This document shows positions 9,385 through 17,881 of a stretch of DNA of 64,000 nucleotides, piece after piece. The DNA comes from Roseovarius lutimaris (lineage in GTDB: Bacteria; Pseudomonadota; Alphaproteobacteria; Rhodobacterales; Rhodobacteraceae). The stretch is from assembly GCF_900115165.1 (NCBI RefSeq), contig NZ_FOVP01000004.1, positions 167,454 to 231,453 of the forward strand, in the 5' to 3' direction. Within the stretch, counting starts at the first letter, position 1; the number at the start of each line of letters is the position of its first letter. Under the pieces are notes generated by a model, which saw nothing but the letters and a program-made list of their open reading frames with translations, had not been told where the DNA came from and searched no databases. The translations under genes were made by a program, and so were the position numbers.

Positions 9385-9415
9385 CTTGAAACAACAAAAT
9401 ACGCCCCCCACATTA
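9385..9415 (+). promoter_or_regulatory. sigma-32 (RpoH)-type promoter of hsp20
   Basis: CTTGAAA (9385-9391), 14 bp, then CCCCACATTA (9406-9415) closely follows the heat-shock consensus CTTGAAA-N13/14-CCCCATNTA. It lies about 95 bp before the small heat-shock gene, leaving a leader long enough for the hairpins found there. Confidence 0.7.
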
Positions 9416-9484
9416 TAGACATCCGGCGCCGCCTCGCGGGCCGGGTGGATCAAACGCCTGTCCCATCAGGGAAGGCACCAATCA

Positions 9485-9508
9485 GGTATCGCTCAATGGA
9501 GGATGACC
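9485..9508 (+). promoter_or_regulatory. ROSE-like RNA thermometer hairpin over the hsp20 ribosome site
   Basis: The leader ends in a hairpin: GGTATC-G-CTC, loop AATG, GAGGAT-G-ACC. It has nine base pairs, with a bulged G91 in the left arm inside TCGCT and a bulged G in the right arm. The right arm contains the GGAGG ribosome site at 9498-9502, and the pairing runs up to the base before the ATG at 9509. A UYGCU motif facing the Shine-Dalgarno sequence with one bulged G is the signature of ROSE elements that control hsp20 genes in alphaproteobacteria. A second possible hairpin (GCCTGTCCC / GGGAAGGC, about 9451-9476) lies upstream. Confidence 0.72.
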
Positions 9509-9976
9509 ATGCGAAATTTTGACCTTGCCCCGCTTTACCGGGCCACTGTCGGCTTTGACCAGATCGCGGATATGATGGACCGCGTTCTATCAAGCGATGT
9601 CGCCCAACCGACATATCCCCCCTATAACATCGAGAAGACCGCCGATGATGCTTATCGCATTTCGATCGCCGTCGCCGGATTTTCCGGTCGCGATCTGTCG
9701 GTTGAGGTGAAAGACCGCGCGCTTGTGGTCTCGGCCCGCAAGGCCGAGGATGACGACGCCCGCACCTATCTGCATCGCGGTATTGCCACGCGCGCCTTTG
9801 AGCGCCGCTTTCAGCTTGCCGATCATGTGCGCGTGACCGGCGCCACCCATGCCGATGGCATGCTGCATATCGAGTTGGTGCGCGAAATGCCCGAAGCGCT
9901 CAAGCCCCGCCAGATTGAGATCGCCAGTGGCGAAGCCGTCAAGCAGGATGTGGTCGACGCTAAAAGCGTCAACTGA
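9509..9976 (+). CDS. Hsp20 family small heat-shock protein
   Basis: ATP-independent holdase chaperone of the IbpA type, 155 residues. The start at 9509 (MRNFDLAPLYRATVGFDQ, a typical IbpA opening) is preferred over the ATG 6 bp upstream because GGAGG is then 6 bp away. The alpha-crystallin domain spans about residues 32-125 (YNIEKTADDAYRISIAVAGF, then the RAFERRFQLADHV strand and the GMLHIELVRE strand). The upstream RpoH-type promoter and ROSE-like hairpin predict both transcriptional and translational heat induction. A strong hairpin terminator follows. Confidence 0.93.
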   Translation: MRNFDLAPLYRATVGFDQIADMMDRVLSSDVAQPTYPPYNIEKTADDAYRISIAVAGFSGRDLSVEVKDRALVVSARKAEDDDARTYLHRGIATRAFERRFQLADHVRVTGATHADGMLHIELVREMPEALKPRQIEIASGEAVKQDVVDAKSVN

Positions 9977-10002
9977 TCCCATCAGGGGTTAACAGATGAA
10001 AA

Positions 10003-10030
10003 GGTCGCCACCGGGATGCCGGTGGCGGCC
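10003..10030 (+). terminator. hairpin terminator after hsp20
   Basis: A 12-bp stem with one G-T pair (GGTCGCCACCGG / CCGGTGGCGGCC, loop GATG) is followed by CTATTGTTTGG. It sits between the convergent hsp20 and META-domain genes. Confidence 0.65.
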
Positions 10031-10057
10031 CTATTGTTTGGCGCAAACTCAAGTGTG

Positions 10058-11299
10058 TCAGGGACGGCGCGCAATCAACAGCGGGGCGCCAGTTTCGTCC
10101 CCCATCAGATAGAGCGCGCCATCATCGACGATGTCAAATCGGGTGACCTGTTCCAAGGCATCCAGCATCCGGCGTTCCTGTTCCATAAGCGGCGCAGGGC
10201 AGGCCATCATCGTGCTGCTCATGGCGCCAAAATGTATCCCCTCACCGGTCAGATTGAACCCGCCCACCATTCGGTTACAACCAGTACTGCCGGCCACGCG
10301 ATTGGACGCGGCAAAGGTGAGCGACAACCGCTCTGGCTCGACCAGCGGAGTGTCGCCAAGGCTTGTCACCTGCCAGATCGGGCCGATCAGCAAATCCACC
10401 GGGTTCCCCCCACAGCCCCGGAAATCACGGTCGTCGAGAGATAAATGGGCGGTATGGGGGTACGGCATGCCGGTGGCATCATCCTTGCAAATCCGGTCAT
10501 TGACCGTCAGGCGCGCGCCCGCAGAGGGCATGTAAAACGTATAAGCGCCCGGCGTGACCTGAACATCCGGGCGCACGGCAGTACGACGAATTTCTCCGTA
10601 ATCGGCCGTGATCTCGGCGCTGTCACCGTCAAAGACAACGGTCCAGCCGGGTTCGTTTCCGCCCGCACGATAGCCTGCGCGCTGTGGCGGCGCGGCTTTC
10701 TTGCATTCCGGCAGGTCGCGGCCCTCAAGCCGGATCATCGCGCTATCGCCCTTGCTCCAGACCTCGGTTTCGGGATCATTCACGCCGATATAGCGCGCGC
10801 CAGAGGCCGATTCAGTGACGTTAAGCATGATATCGCGACCCTCGGCGCGCAAAATCATTTCCCGGCCCAGAACACCGACAGACACCGAAAGATCGCCACA
10901 GGTGAAATCGACAGCAAAGGCCATTGGCGTAACCGGCTCAAGGATCAGCGTACCAAGATCAAGCGGCGCGGCACCCGCGTCAAAGGCGACATCGCGCAGA
11001 ACCCACCGCGGCTGTCCCTGAATGTGAATGACCGCGCTCAGACGACCCGAAAGATCGGCTGGCACCGTCACCTCAAAGGCAAGCGGCACCTGCTGGCCGT
11101 CTGCGTTTACTGAGGTCTCGCCAAGCATGCTTCCGAAATGGCCTTCGACAACGACGGTCGCGCGGGCCTCGGGCGGTAAGGCGATACGCTGTGCATAGCC
11201 GAGCCCGCCCCTGATCGTGCGGGCGCCATCGTCCTGCGCAACGGCCGGAAGCGGCAATATCAGGGCCATGAGACAGGCCATGGCGATGAAGCGGGGCAT
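10058..11299 (-). CDS. four-module envelope protein: YbaY-like, MliC-like, COG3650-like and META domains
   Basis: A 413-residue exported protein. The ATG at 11299 is used because it starts the signal peptide (about residues 1-22, ending PAVAQ) and has AAGGAAG upstream. Four small envelope modules follow: a YbaY/YscW-type beta domain (about 28-120, IHIQGQPRWVLRD), a segment like the lysozyme inhibitor MliC (about 120-200, VDFTCGD with paired cysteines), a COG3650-like region (about 205-305, RAGGNEPGW), and a C-terminal META/HslJ domain (about 308-410, GSTGCNRMVGGF and MMACP). Such modules usually occur in separate lipoproteins tied to envelope stress. The exact boundaries and function are inference. 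Confidence 0.75.
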   Translation of the reverse strand: MPRFIAMACLMALILPLPAVAQDDGARTIRGGLGYAQRIALPPEARATVVVEGHFGSMLGETSVNADGQQVPLAFEVTVPADLSGRLSAVIHIQGQPRWVLRDVAFDAGAAPLDLGTLILEPVTPMAFAVDFTCGDLSVSVGVLGREMILRAEGRDIMLNVTESASGARYIGVNDPETEVWSKGDSAMIRLEGRDLPECKKAAPPQRAGYRAGGNEPGWTVVFDGDSAEITADYGEIRRTAVRPDVQVTPGAYTFYMPSAGARLTVNDRICKDDATGMPYPHTAHLSLDDRDFRGCGGNPVDLLIGPIWQVTSLGDTPLVEPERLSLTFAASNRVAGSTGCNRMVGGFNLTGEGIHFGAMSSTMMACPAPLMEQERRMLDALEQVTRFDIVDDGALYLMGDETGAPLLIARRP

Positions 11300-11373
11300 T
11301 GGCTGCTTCCTTTGCGCGTAGAGGTTGTACCTCATCCTAGCCATTGCCCCGCCTCTGGTCGAGTGCTGCGTGA

Positions 11374-12846
11374 TCAGACGCTCATGCAGATGTATTTCAT
11401 TTCAAGGAAGTCCTCGATGCCGTGATGGCTGCCTTCGCGGCCAAGGCCGGATTGCTTGACCCCGCCAAAGGGTGCGACTTCGGTTGAAATGATGCCGGTG
11501 TTGACGCCAACGATGCCATATTCAAGCGCCTCGGCCACCTTGTAGACGCGGCTCAGGTCCTTGGCGTAGAAATAACTCGCCAGACCAAAGATCGTGTCAT
11601 TGGCCATGGCAATCACGTCATCCTCATTCTCGAACTTGAAGAGCGGCGCGAAGGGGCCAAAGGTTTCATCGGTGGCAACCTGCATCTCCTGCGTGGCGCC
11701 GGTGATGATGGTCGGGGGCAGGAAATATCCCTCGCCCTGCATCGGGTCGCCGCCGCCAAGGATCACCTCGGCGCCTTTGGCCTTGGCATCGGCCACATGT
11801 TCCTGAACCTTGGTGATGGCATCGGAATTGATCAGCGGCCCAAGGGCAACACCGTCTTCCAGACCATCCCCGATTTTCAGGTTGCTGACCGCCACCTTGA
11901 GCTTTTCGGCGAAGGCATCGTAAACCCCGGCCTGCACGTAAATCCGGTTGGCACAGACACAGGTCTGGCCGTTGTTGCGGAATTTGCACAGGATCGCGCC
12001 CTCGACAGCCGCATCAAGATCGGCATCGTCAAACACGATGAACGGTGCGTTGCCGCCAAGTTCCATCGAGCATTTCATCACCTGATCGGCGGCCTGACGC
12101 AGCAGGATACGCCCCACCTCGGTCGAGCCGGTAAAGGTGATCTTGCGCACGGCGGGGTTTTCGCAGAATTCCTTGCCGATGTCAGAGGATCGCGACGACG
12201 GCACGATGTTGAACACACCGGCCGGAAAGCCGGCACGTTCGGCCAGAACCCCCATCACGGTGGCCGAAAGCGGTGTTTCCGCCGCCGGACGACCGACAAA
12301 GGCACAGCCCGCCGCAAGGGCAGGCGCGGCTTTGCGGGCGATCATCGCGTTGGGAAAGTTCCACGGCGTGATCGAGGCAACAACGCCGATCGGCTGTTTT
12401 ATCACGGTGATCCGCTTGTCGCGCTGATGGCCGGGGATTGTTTCGCCGTAAATCCGCTTGGCCTCTTCGCCGAAGAATTCGATAAACGATGCGCCATAGG
12501 CGATCTCGCCCTTGGCTTCGGCAAGCGGCTTGCCCTGTTCCGCGGTCAGGATGACGCCCAGATCATGCTGGTTTTCCATCATCAGATCGAAAAATTTGCG
12601 CATGACAACGGCGCGTTCCTTGCCGGTCCATTTCGCCCATTCCTTTTGCGCGGCCTCGGCCGAGGCGATGGCGCGGGCCACCTGTGCGCGGCTCAAATCC
12701 GCAACATTTGCAATCACGTCGCCCCGTGCGGGGTTGGTGACTTGAAACGTGCCATTGTCGCCATCCACCCATTCACCGTCGATATAGGCCTTTTCGGCCA
12801 GAAGGCTGGGGTCGTTCAGCAGGGATTTCAGATCGGTCGTGGTCAT
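11374..12846 (-). CDS. gabD: NAD(P)-dependent succinate-semialdehyde dehydrogenase
   Basis: Oxidises succinate semialdehyde to succinate, the last step of GABA degradation. It has 490 residues from the ATG at 12846, which has AGGAGG about 9 bp upstream. ALDH landmarks are present: TPWNFPNAMIARK near 155, FTGSTEVGR near 230, the general base Glu in MELGGNAPF near 262, and the nucleophile Cys in NNGQTCVCANR near 295, where a second Cys follows two residues later as in GabD enzymes. It is divergent from an alpha/beta hydrolase gene. No gabT lies beside it, though two class III aminotransferases occur elsewhere in the window. Confidence 0.9.
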   Translation of the reverse strand: MTTTDLKSLLNDPSLLAEKAYIDGEWVDGDNGTFQVTNPARGDVIANVADLSRAQVARAIASAEAAQKEWAKWTGKERAVVMRKFFDLMMENQHDLGVILTAEQGKPLAEAKGEIAYGASFIEFFGEEAKRIYGETIPGHQRDKRITVIKQPIGVVASITPWNFPNAMIARKAAPALAAGCAFVGRPAAETPLSATVMGVLAERAGFPAGVFNIVPSSRSSDIGKEFCENPAVRKITFTGSTEVGRILLRQAADQVMKCSMELGGNAPFIVFDDADLDAAVEGAILCKFRNNGQTCVCANRIYVQAGVYDAFAEKLKVAVSNLKIGDGLEDGVALGPLINSDAITKVQEHVADAKAKGAEVILGGGDPMQGEGYFLPPTIITGATQEMQVATDETFGPFAPLFKFENEDDVIAMANDTIFGLASYFYAKDLSRVYKVAEALEYGIVGVNTGIISTEVAPFGGVKQSGLGREGSHHGIEDFLEMKYICMSV

Positions 12847-12933
12847 GGCGCAGTCGCCTCCTGTCTTTTCATCTCGCAAAGGCAAAGCACCTTGGGGTAG
12901 GAATGTCTAGGCCCAGACAGGAAGGAATACACT

Positions 12934-13722
12934 GTGAAACTGGACGATGCATATGCCAATGTCCCCTATATTCCGGGGGGCACAGAGTATCCCGCGCGCT
13001 GGAGCGCGCAGGCAGAGGCGTTTCGCGACGCGCTTGTGGCAGAGGGGCGGGCCGAGCTTGGGCTGTCTTATGGACCAACTGTGCGACAGGCGTTTGATCT
13101 GTTTCATCCCGAAGGGGCAGCAAAGGGTTTGTGCGTCTTTGTGCACGGCGGATACTGGATAAAATTTGATCGCTCGCTCTGGTCGCATCTGGCGGCGGGT
13201 GCGTGTGAGAGGGGATGGGCGGTGGCGATGCCGTCTTATGACCTGTGCCCCGATGTGCGGATCGCCGAGATCACGACGCAGATCGCGCAAGCCGTGAGCG
13301 CGGCGGCGGCGCGGGTTGACGGGCCGATTGCTCTGGTCGGGCATTCGGCGGGCGGGCATCTTGTGGCGCGCATGGCAATGCCGGGGATCTTGCCCGCTGA
13401 CGTGGCCGCGCGGTTGCAGCATGTCATGCCGATTTCGCCGGTCTCGGACCTGCGCCCGCTGTTAGAAACCGCGATGAACGCCGATTTCCGCCTCGACATG
13501 GCCGCCGCCGAGGCCGAAAGCCCGGCGCTCATGCCCGCGCCCTCTGTGCCGGTCACGATCTGGGTCGGTGGCGATGAACGCCCGGTTTTCCTTGATCAGG
13601 CGCGATGGCTTGCCGAGGCCTGGGACGTCGCGCATCACGTGGCCGAGCACCGCCATCATTTTGATATCATCGAGGCGCTTGGCGACCCCGAAAGCGCGAT
13701 GCTGGATCAACTTCTGGGCTGA
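12934..13722 (+). CDS. alpha/beta hydrolase, kynurenine formamidase-like
   Basis: 262 residues starting at a GTG preceded by AGGAAGGA. An HGGYW oxyanion motif (about residue 70), the nucleophile elbow GHSAGGH (about 135), an Asp around 215 and a His-rich segment (EHRHHFD, about 240) form a complete hydrolase set. The HGGxW motif is characteristic of bacterial arylformamidase-like and carbamate-type esterases. No kynureninase or tryptophan dioxygenase gene is nearby, so the tryptophan-pathway role is only one option. The GabD gene is divergent. Confidence 0.75.
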   Translation: MKLDDAYANVPYIPGGTEYPARWSAQAEAFRDALVAEGRAELGLSYGPTVRQAFDLFHPEGAAKGLCVFVHGGYWIKFDRSLWSHLAAGACERGWAVAMPSYDLCPDVRIAEITTQIAQAVSAAAARVDGPIALVGHSAGGHLVARMAMPGILPADVAARLQHVMPISPVSDLRPLLETAMNADFRLDMAAAEAESPALMPAPSVPVTIWVGGDERPVFLDQARWLAEAWDVAHHVAEHRHHFDIIEALGDPESAMLDQLLG

Positions 13723-13727
13723 CGCGT

Positions 13728-13752
13728 CTTTGTGATCGCCCCTATCACAAAG
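13728..13752. promoter_or_regulatory. 9-bp inverted repeat between hydrolase and MFS genes
   Basis: CTTTGTGAT and ATCACAAAG are perfect arms around a 7-bp spacer, beginning 5 bp after the hydrolase stop and ending 60 bp before the MFS start. There is no T-run, so an operator is as likely as a terminator. Confidence 0.4.
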
Positions 13753-13812
13753 GCTGAATTGACGGGGCGTTCAGGTGTCATAGACTGCGCCCAACCTGTG
13801 CGAAGGCCCATC

Positions 13813-15045
13813 ATGCAAAAATCGACCCCCCTGTTCACGCCTGTTCTTATCGCGGGCTGTACGATCATCTTGATTTCATTCGCAATTCGCGCGTCCTTCG
13901 GGGTGTTTCAGATTCCGATCGCGGCCGAATTCAACTGGCCCCGCGCCGAGTTTTCGCTTGCCATTGCCATTCAGAACCTCGCCTGGGGCTTTGGTCAGCC
14001 GTTCTTTGGTGCGCTTGCCGAAAAGATGGGCGACCGCAAGGCGATCATACTTGGCGCGCTGACCTATGCGGCGGGGCTTGTGCTATCGTCTTTCGCCGTC
14101 ACGCCAGAGGCGCATCAGCTTTATGAAATCCTTGTCGGCTTTGGCATTGCGGGCACCGGGTTTGGGGTCATTCTGGCCGTGGTCGGGCGGGCAAGCTCTG
14201 ATGAAAACCGCTCGATGAGCCTTGCCATCGCCACCGCCGCCGGGTCCGCCGGTCAGGTCTTTGGCGCGCCGGTGGCCGAGTATCTTTTGGGCATGATGAC
14301 CTGGCAGATGGTGTTTTTGATCTTTGCCGTGGTCATTCTGTCCAGCCTTGCAGTGCTGCCGCTGATGCGCGCGCCAGAGCCCGCCGGCCGCGCCGTGCTA
14401 GAGGAAACGATGGGCGCGATCCTGCACCGCGCCTTTCGCGATCCGTCCTATACGCTGATCTTTCTCGGGTTTTTCAGCTGTGGCTATCAGCTTGGGTTCA
14501 TCACCGCGCATTTTCCGGCCTTCGTGACCGAATTGTGCGGCCCCATTGCCCCCGGTGGCGCGCTGCACAGTATGGGCATCACCACCACCTCGGCGCTTGG
14601 GGCGGTGGCGATTTCGCTTATCGGGATGGCCAATATTGTCGGCACGCTAACCGCCGGCTGGTTGGGCAAGCGCTATTCCAAGAAGAACCTGCTGGCGATG
14701 ATCTATCTTGGCCGCACCCTGATTGCGGCGGCGTTTATCATGAACCCGATCACCCCCACGACAGTGCTTTTGTTTTCGGTCTCGATGGGCGCGCTGTGGC
14801 TGGCGACGGTGCCGCTGACCAGTGGGCTGATCGCGCATATCTACGGGCTTCGGTATATGGGTACGCTTTACGGGATCGTGTTCTTTTCCCACCAGCTGGG
14901 TAGCTTCATGGGTGTCTGGCTTGGCGGCAAGCTTTATGACCTTCATGGCGATTATACGCTGGTCTGGTGGATCGGCGTCGGTGTTGGCGCGTTCAGCGCC
15001 ATCGTGCATCTACCGGTGCACGAACGCAGCCTTAAGACCGCCTGA
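13813..15045 (+). CDS. MFS transporter, OFA/monocarboxylate-type
   Basis: A 410-residue major facilitator carrier with about 12 membrane spans. The ATG at 13813 starts immediately before the first span; an earlier in-frame ATG at 13732 would add a polar leader overlapping the inverted repeat. Features include the loop 2-3 motif GALAEKMGDRKAIILG near residue 66, a central cytoplasmic loop near 190-205, and the second-half helices from about 220. General shape and motif fit the OFA/MCT-like group that moves small carboxylates, but the substrate cannot be read from sequence. It is convergent with the next gene with no gap. Confidence 0.8.
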   Translation: MQKSTPLFTPVLIAGCTIILISFAIRASFGVFQIPIAAEFNWPRAEFSLAIAIQNLAWGFGQPFFGALAEKMGDRKAIILGALTYAAGLVLSSFAVTPEAHQLYEILVGFGIAGTGFGVILAVVGRASSDENRSMSLAIATAAGSAGQVFGAPVAEYLLGMMTWQMVFLIFAVVILSSLAVLPLMRAPEPAGRAVLEETMGAILHRAFRDPSYTLIFLGFFSCGYQLGFITAHFPAFVTELCGPIAPGGALHSMGITTTSALGAVAISLIGMANIVGTLTAGWLGKRYSKKNLLAMIYLGRTLIAAAFIMNPITPTTVLLFSVSMGALWLATVPLTSGLIAHIYGLRYMGTLYGIVFFSHQLGSFMGVWLGGKLYDLHGDYTLVWWIGVGVGAFSAIVHLPVHERSLKTA

Positions 15046-15972
15046 TCAGTCGCGCATGAGGTCGCGCATCGCGTGAATCACCTCGTCGCTATGGGTATAG
15101 GTAAGCCCATGACCGGCCCCCTCGATCACCTCTTGGCGGGCGGCGCGGTTGATCTGGGCCAGATCGCCCATGCTGCTGAGCGGAATGATGGTATCTTCGC
15201 TGGCCCAGATCGCCAGAACCGGAAGGTGGCTTAGCGAGATATCGCGATGCTCTTCACTCAGGTCCTCTGAGACCATGCCGTCGATCGAACGGATGACAGA
15301 GGGCACAAACCCGCGATAGCGCAATTCGCCCTGTTGCAGATCGACGATGCCCTCGACAGAGCTTGGCAAGTCGCGCTCTGCCTCGGAGCCATTGCGAAAG
15401 GAACGCGCGAAGAACGCCTGCATTGCCCAACGGCCAATGGCACCGCCCTGGGTGGCGCGGGTGGCCAGGGGGCCAAGGTCATGGCCAAGCCCGGCAGGCG
15501 CAATCAACACCAACTGACGCAGGCGCTCGGGGAACAGCGCGGCAAAGGCGGTGGCGATAGAGCCGCCCATCGAATAGCCCAAAAGCGTGATATCGCCGTC
15601 AATGCCCTGATCCTCCAGAAGCTCTTCAAGCTGAGTCACGAAGAACGCCGAATCCTGCGGACCAGAGGGACGATCGGAATAGCCGCGCCCGTAAAGATCA
15701 TAGACCAGCACCCGAAAGCCAAGCTTGCCAAGCCCCGGCGCAAGCCCGTTCCAGACAAAGGATGGGGTTGTAAGCCCATGCACACAGACCGCGACCGGCC
15801 CGCGCGTTGCCCCCAGCCAGCGGTAATGCGTGCGCCCGCGCGACAGATCGGCAAACTTGCCCGGTGCCGTGCGGCGCGCGCGCTCATCCATGCGCGGCTT
15901 GAGCACCTCGACAAGATAGGGCGCGGCCACGCCCAGCGCCAGACCTGCAAGGATAAGCCCAAGCCAGATCAT
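15046..15972 (-). CDS. membrane-anchored alpha/beta hydrolase
   Basis: 308 residues with one N-terminal hydrophobic segment (residues 2-20) that probably anchors the enzyme. The hydrolase core shows HGLTTPSFVW near 65, the nucleophile elbow LGYSMGGS near 133, an acidic residue in WASEDTIIP near 255, and the catalytic His in GAGHGLTYTH near 285. It overlaps the ornithine-cyclodeaminase-like gene by 4 bp and is last of a three-gene minus-strand unit (DMT carrier, OCD homologue, hydrolase). The substrate is unknown; the linkage suggests a small amide or ester related to an amino acid. Confidence 0.8.
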   Translation of the reverse strand: MIWLGLILAGLALGVAAPYLVEVLKPRMDERARRTAPGKFADLSRGRTHYRWLGATRGPVAVCVHGLTTPSFVWNGLAPGLGKLGFRVLVYDLYGRGYSDRPSGPQDSAFFVTQLEELLEDQGIDGDITLLGYSMGGSIATAFAALFPERLRQLVLIAPAGLGHDLGPLATRATQGGAIGRWAMQAFFARSFRNGSEAERDLPSSVEGIVDLQQGELRYRGFVPSVIRSIDGMVSEDLSEEHRDISLSHLPVLAIWASEDTIIPLSSMGDLAQINRAARQEVIEGAGHGLTYTHSDEVIHAMRDLMRD

Positions 15973-16886
15973 GCGGCGGCCCTCCAGGCGTCAAGAATGT
16001 AGCGGCTTGTCATCAGATCAAGATGCGCGCCGCCACCGTTTTTGAAAAGCGTGATTTCATCGTCAGAGCGGCGTTTGAAATTCTGCGGCTCATAGTAGTC
16101 GGCCACGAGGGTGTCGCGGGTGATCACGCCCGCCTCAAGCGGGATCTTGATCTCGCCGATATGGTCGACCGTGGTGTCATAGCTGTCGACAAACACCCGC
16201 GCACGCGTCATCGCGGTATCATCCGCCTCTCGCATGTCGGGGCGATAGGCGCCAATCAGGTCGATATGCTGGCCGGGTTGCAACCAGTCGCCCTTGATCA
16301 ACGGCTCGGTCGACATGGTCGCCGAGGTGACGATATCCGCACCGCGCACGGCGGTCTCAAGGTCATCGGCGACGGTCATGCCGGGGCAATCGGCGGCCAT
16401 TTTGTCGGCATTGGCGCGGGTGCGGTTCCAGATCGAAAAGCGCGCGTTCGGAAAGAGAGACCGATAGGCCTGCCAGAGATTGCGCCCCACCGTGCCCGCC
16501 CCCACGATCAGGATCGTCTCGCTGTCGGGCCGCGCGAGTCGGGTGGCGGCAAAAACACTATCGCCGGCGGTTTTCCATTTGGTGACAAGGTGGAAATCGA
16601 CGATTGCCTCAAGCGTGCCGTTGTCATCCGAATAAAGATTGACCGCCCCATTGATCATCGCATCGCCCTTGTCGGGGTTGCGCGGAAAAATCGTGGCGGA
16701 TTTCACCGCGATTCCCATGCCATCAATCCACGCCGCGCGATTAAGCAGTGTGTCGGGATCGCGGTAAAGAAACGTATCGGCGATCTCGGCCTTGGGCAGG
16801 GCATGCCCGGTCTCGAACGCGGCGCAAAGCCCGCGCCAGTCAAGATTGGCCTCGCCTTGCGCGAAGGGGATCATCGTGATGCTCAT
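15969..16886 (-). CDS. ornithine cyclodeaminase/mu-crystallin family protein
   Basis: 305-residue NAD-binding protein. The Rossmann motif VGAGTVGRN lies near residue 127 and the substrate-side KSATIFPRNP segment near 62; DLIGAYRPDMRE near 218 and the VDSYDTT segment fit the family. Members deaminate ornithine to proline, reduce imino acids, or act on related compounds, and sequence alone does not separate these. A second homologue, EutC, lies at about 33.2 kb in the ectoine cluster. Here the gene sits between a DMT carrier and a hydrolase in one operon, suggesting a small amino-acid-like substrate. Confidence 0.82.
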   Translation of the reverse strand: MSITMIPFAQGEANLDWRGLCAAFETGHALPKAEIADTFLYRDPDTLLNRAAWIDGMGIAVKSATIFPRNPDKGDAMINGAVNLYSDDNGTLEAIVDFHLVTKWKTAGDSVFAATRLARPDSETILIVGAGTVGRNLWQAYRSLFPNARFSIWNRTRANADKMAADCPGMTVADDLETAVRGADIVTSATMSTEPLIKGDWLQPGQHIDLIGAYRPDMREADDTAMTRARVFVDSYDTTVDHIGEIKIPLEAGVITRDTLVADYYEPQNFKRRSDDEITLFKNGGGAHLDLMTSRYILDAWRAAA

Positions 16887-16912
16887 GAGCGGTCCTTTCT
16901 CGTCTTGCGGCG

Positions 16913-17881
16913 CTAACGCCGGTATGTCGTGGCCTCGGTGACGAGGGTCTCATCCTTCACCGACTCGCGCCACAAAAGATAGAGGCCCGATCCGATGATC
17001 AGTGCAATGCCGATCCATGCGCTGCGGTCGGGCCATGTGCCAAAGACCGTCACCCCCCACATGATCGCCATCGGCATGGCGACATATTCGAACGGCGCGG
17101 CAAAGGCGGCCTCGCTCAGCCGATATGCCTGGCTGATGAAGAGCCCGCCAAACAGACCCGAGACGCCCAGCAAGATCAATAGCGGCCAATCCGCCGGATC
17201 AACCGGCCCCCATGCCCGTAAAAGAAAGGACGCCGAGGGGTGATCGTAGTGGGCATAGTCACCATCACCAGTGGTGAGGCCCATAATGGTGCTGGCGACC
17301 AGAAAGGTCAGCATGATGTAGATCGCCATGGTGGGCGCGGATTCGGTGCTGCCGACCTTGCGGGCGACCATATGCATGACCGCATAGAGCACTGCCGCGA
17401 CCATTGGGAAAAGCGAGGCGACCTGAAACGCAGAAGTGCCGGGTTTGACGATAATCATCACCCCCAGAAAGCCCACGACAATGGCGCCCCAACGGCGCGG
17501 CCCCACGCTTTCGCCAAGGAAAATGACCGAGAAGACGGTGATCACAAGCGGTGAGATGAAAAACACCGCCACCGCGTCGGCGATGGGCATCGCCGAGAGG
17601 CCGAGAAACAAGAAGGTATTGGCCAGCACCACGCAGATGCCGCGAAGCAGGTGTGCGCCCGGGCGCCGGGTGCGAAGAACACCGAGACCGCCATTGAACG
17701 GCATGATCAGGGCGCAGAAGATGGTGATGGCGACCAGGGTGCGGATCAGCACGATCTGGTGCAACGCGTAATCGCCGCTGAGAAACTTGATCCCCACATC
17801 ATTGATCGAAAAACACATCACCGCCGCCAAGGCAAAGGCGGCGCCGATCAGGTTGGAGCGCTGAACGGTGGCAGTGGTCAT
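16913..17881 (-). CDS. EamA/DMT family transporter
   Basis: 322 residues from the ATG at 17881, chosen because the first helix begins shortly after it; the longer frame adds an arginine-rich leader. Ten predicted membrane spans in two EamA repeats (about residues 10-145 and 160-305) and the family landmark FLGESVGPRRWGA near 120. Probably an exporter of amino acids or related metabolites. It is the first gene of the unit with the ornithine-cyclodeaminase-like and hydrolase genes, 26 bp upstream of the former. A second, distinct EamA gene occurs at 44.4 kb. Confidence 0.85.
   Translation of the reverse strand: MTTATVQRSNLIGAAFALAAVMCFSINDVGIKFLSGDYALHQIVLIRTLVAITIFCALIMPFNGGLGVLRTRRPGAHLLRGICVVLANTFLFLGLSAMPIADAVAVFFISPLVITVFSVIFLGESVGPRRWGAIVVGFLGVMIIVKPGTSAFQVASLFPMVAAVLYAVMHMVARKVGSTESAPTMAIYIMLTFLVASTIMGLTTGDGDYAHYDHPSASFLLRAWGPVDPADWPLLILLGVSGLFGGLFISQAYRLSEAAFAAPFEYVAMPMAIMWGVTVFGTWPDRSAWIGIALIIGSGLYLLWRESVKDETLVTEATTYRR

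Noticed and set aside
11797..12900. 367-residue plus-strand frame opposite gabD
   Set aside because: Antisense to an aldehyde dehydrogenase with all catalytic motifs.
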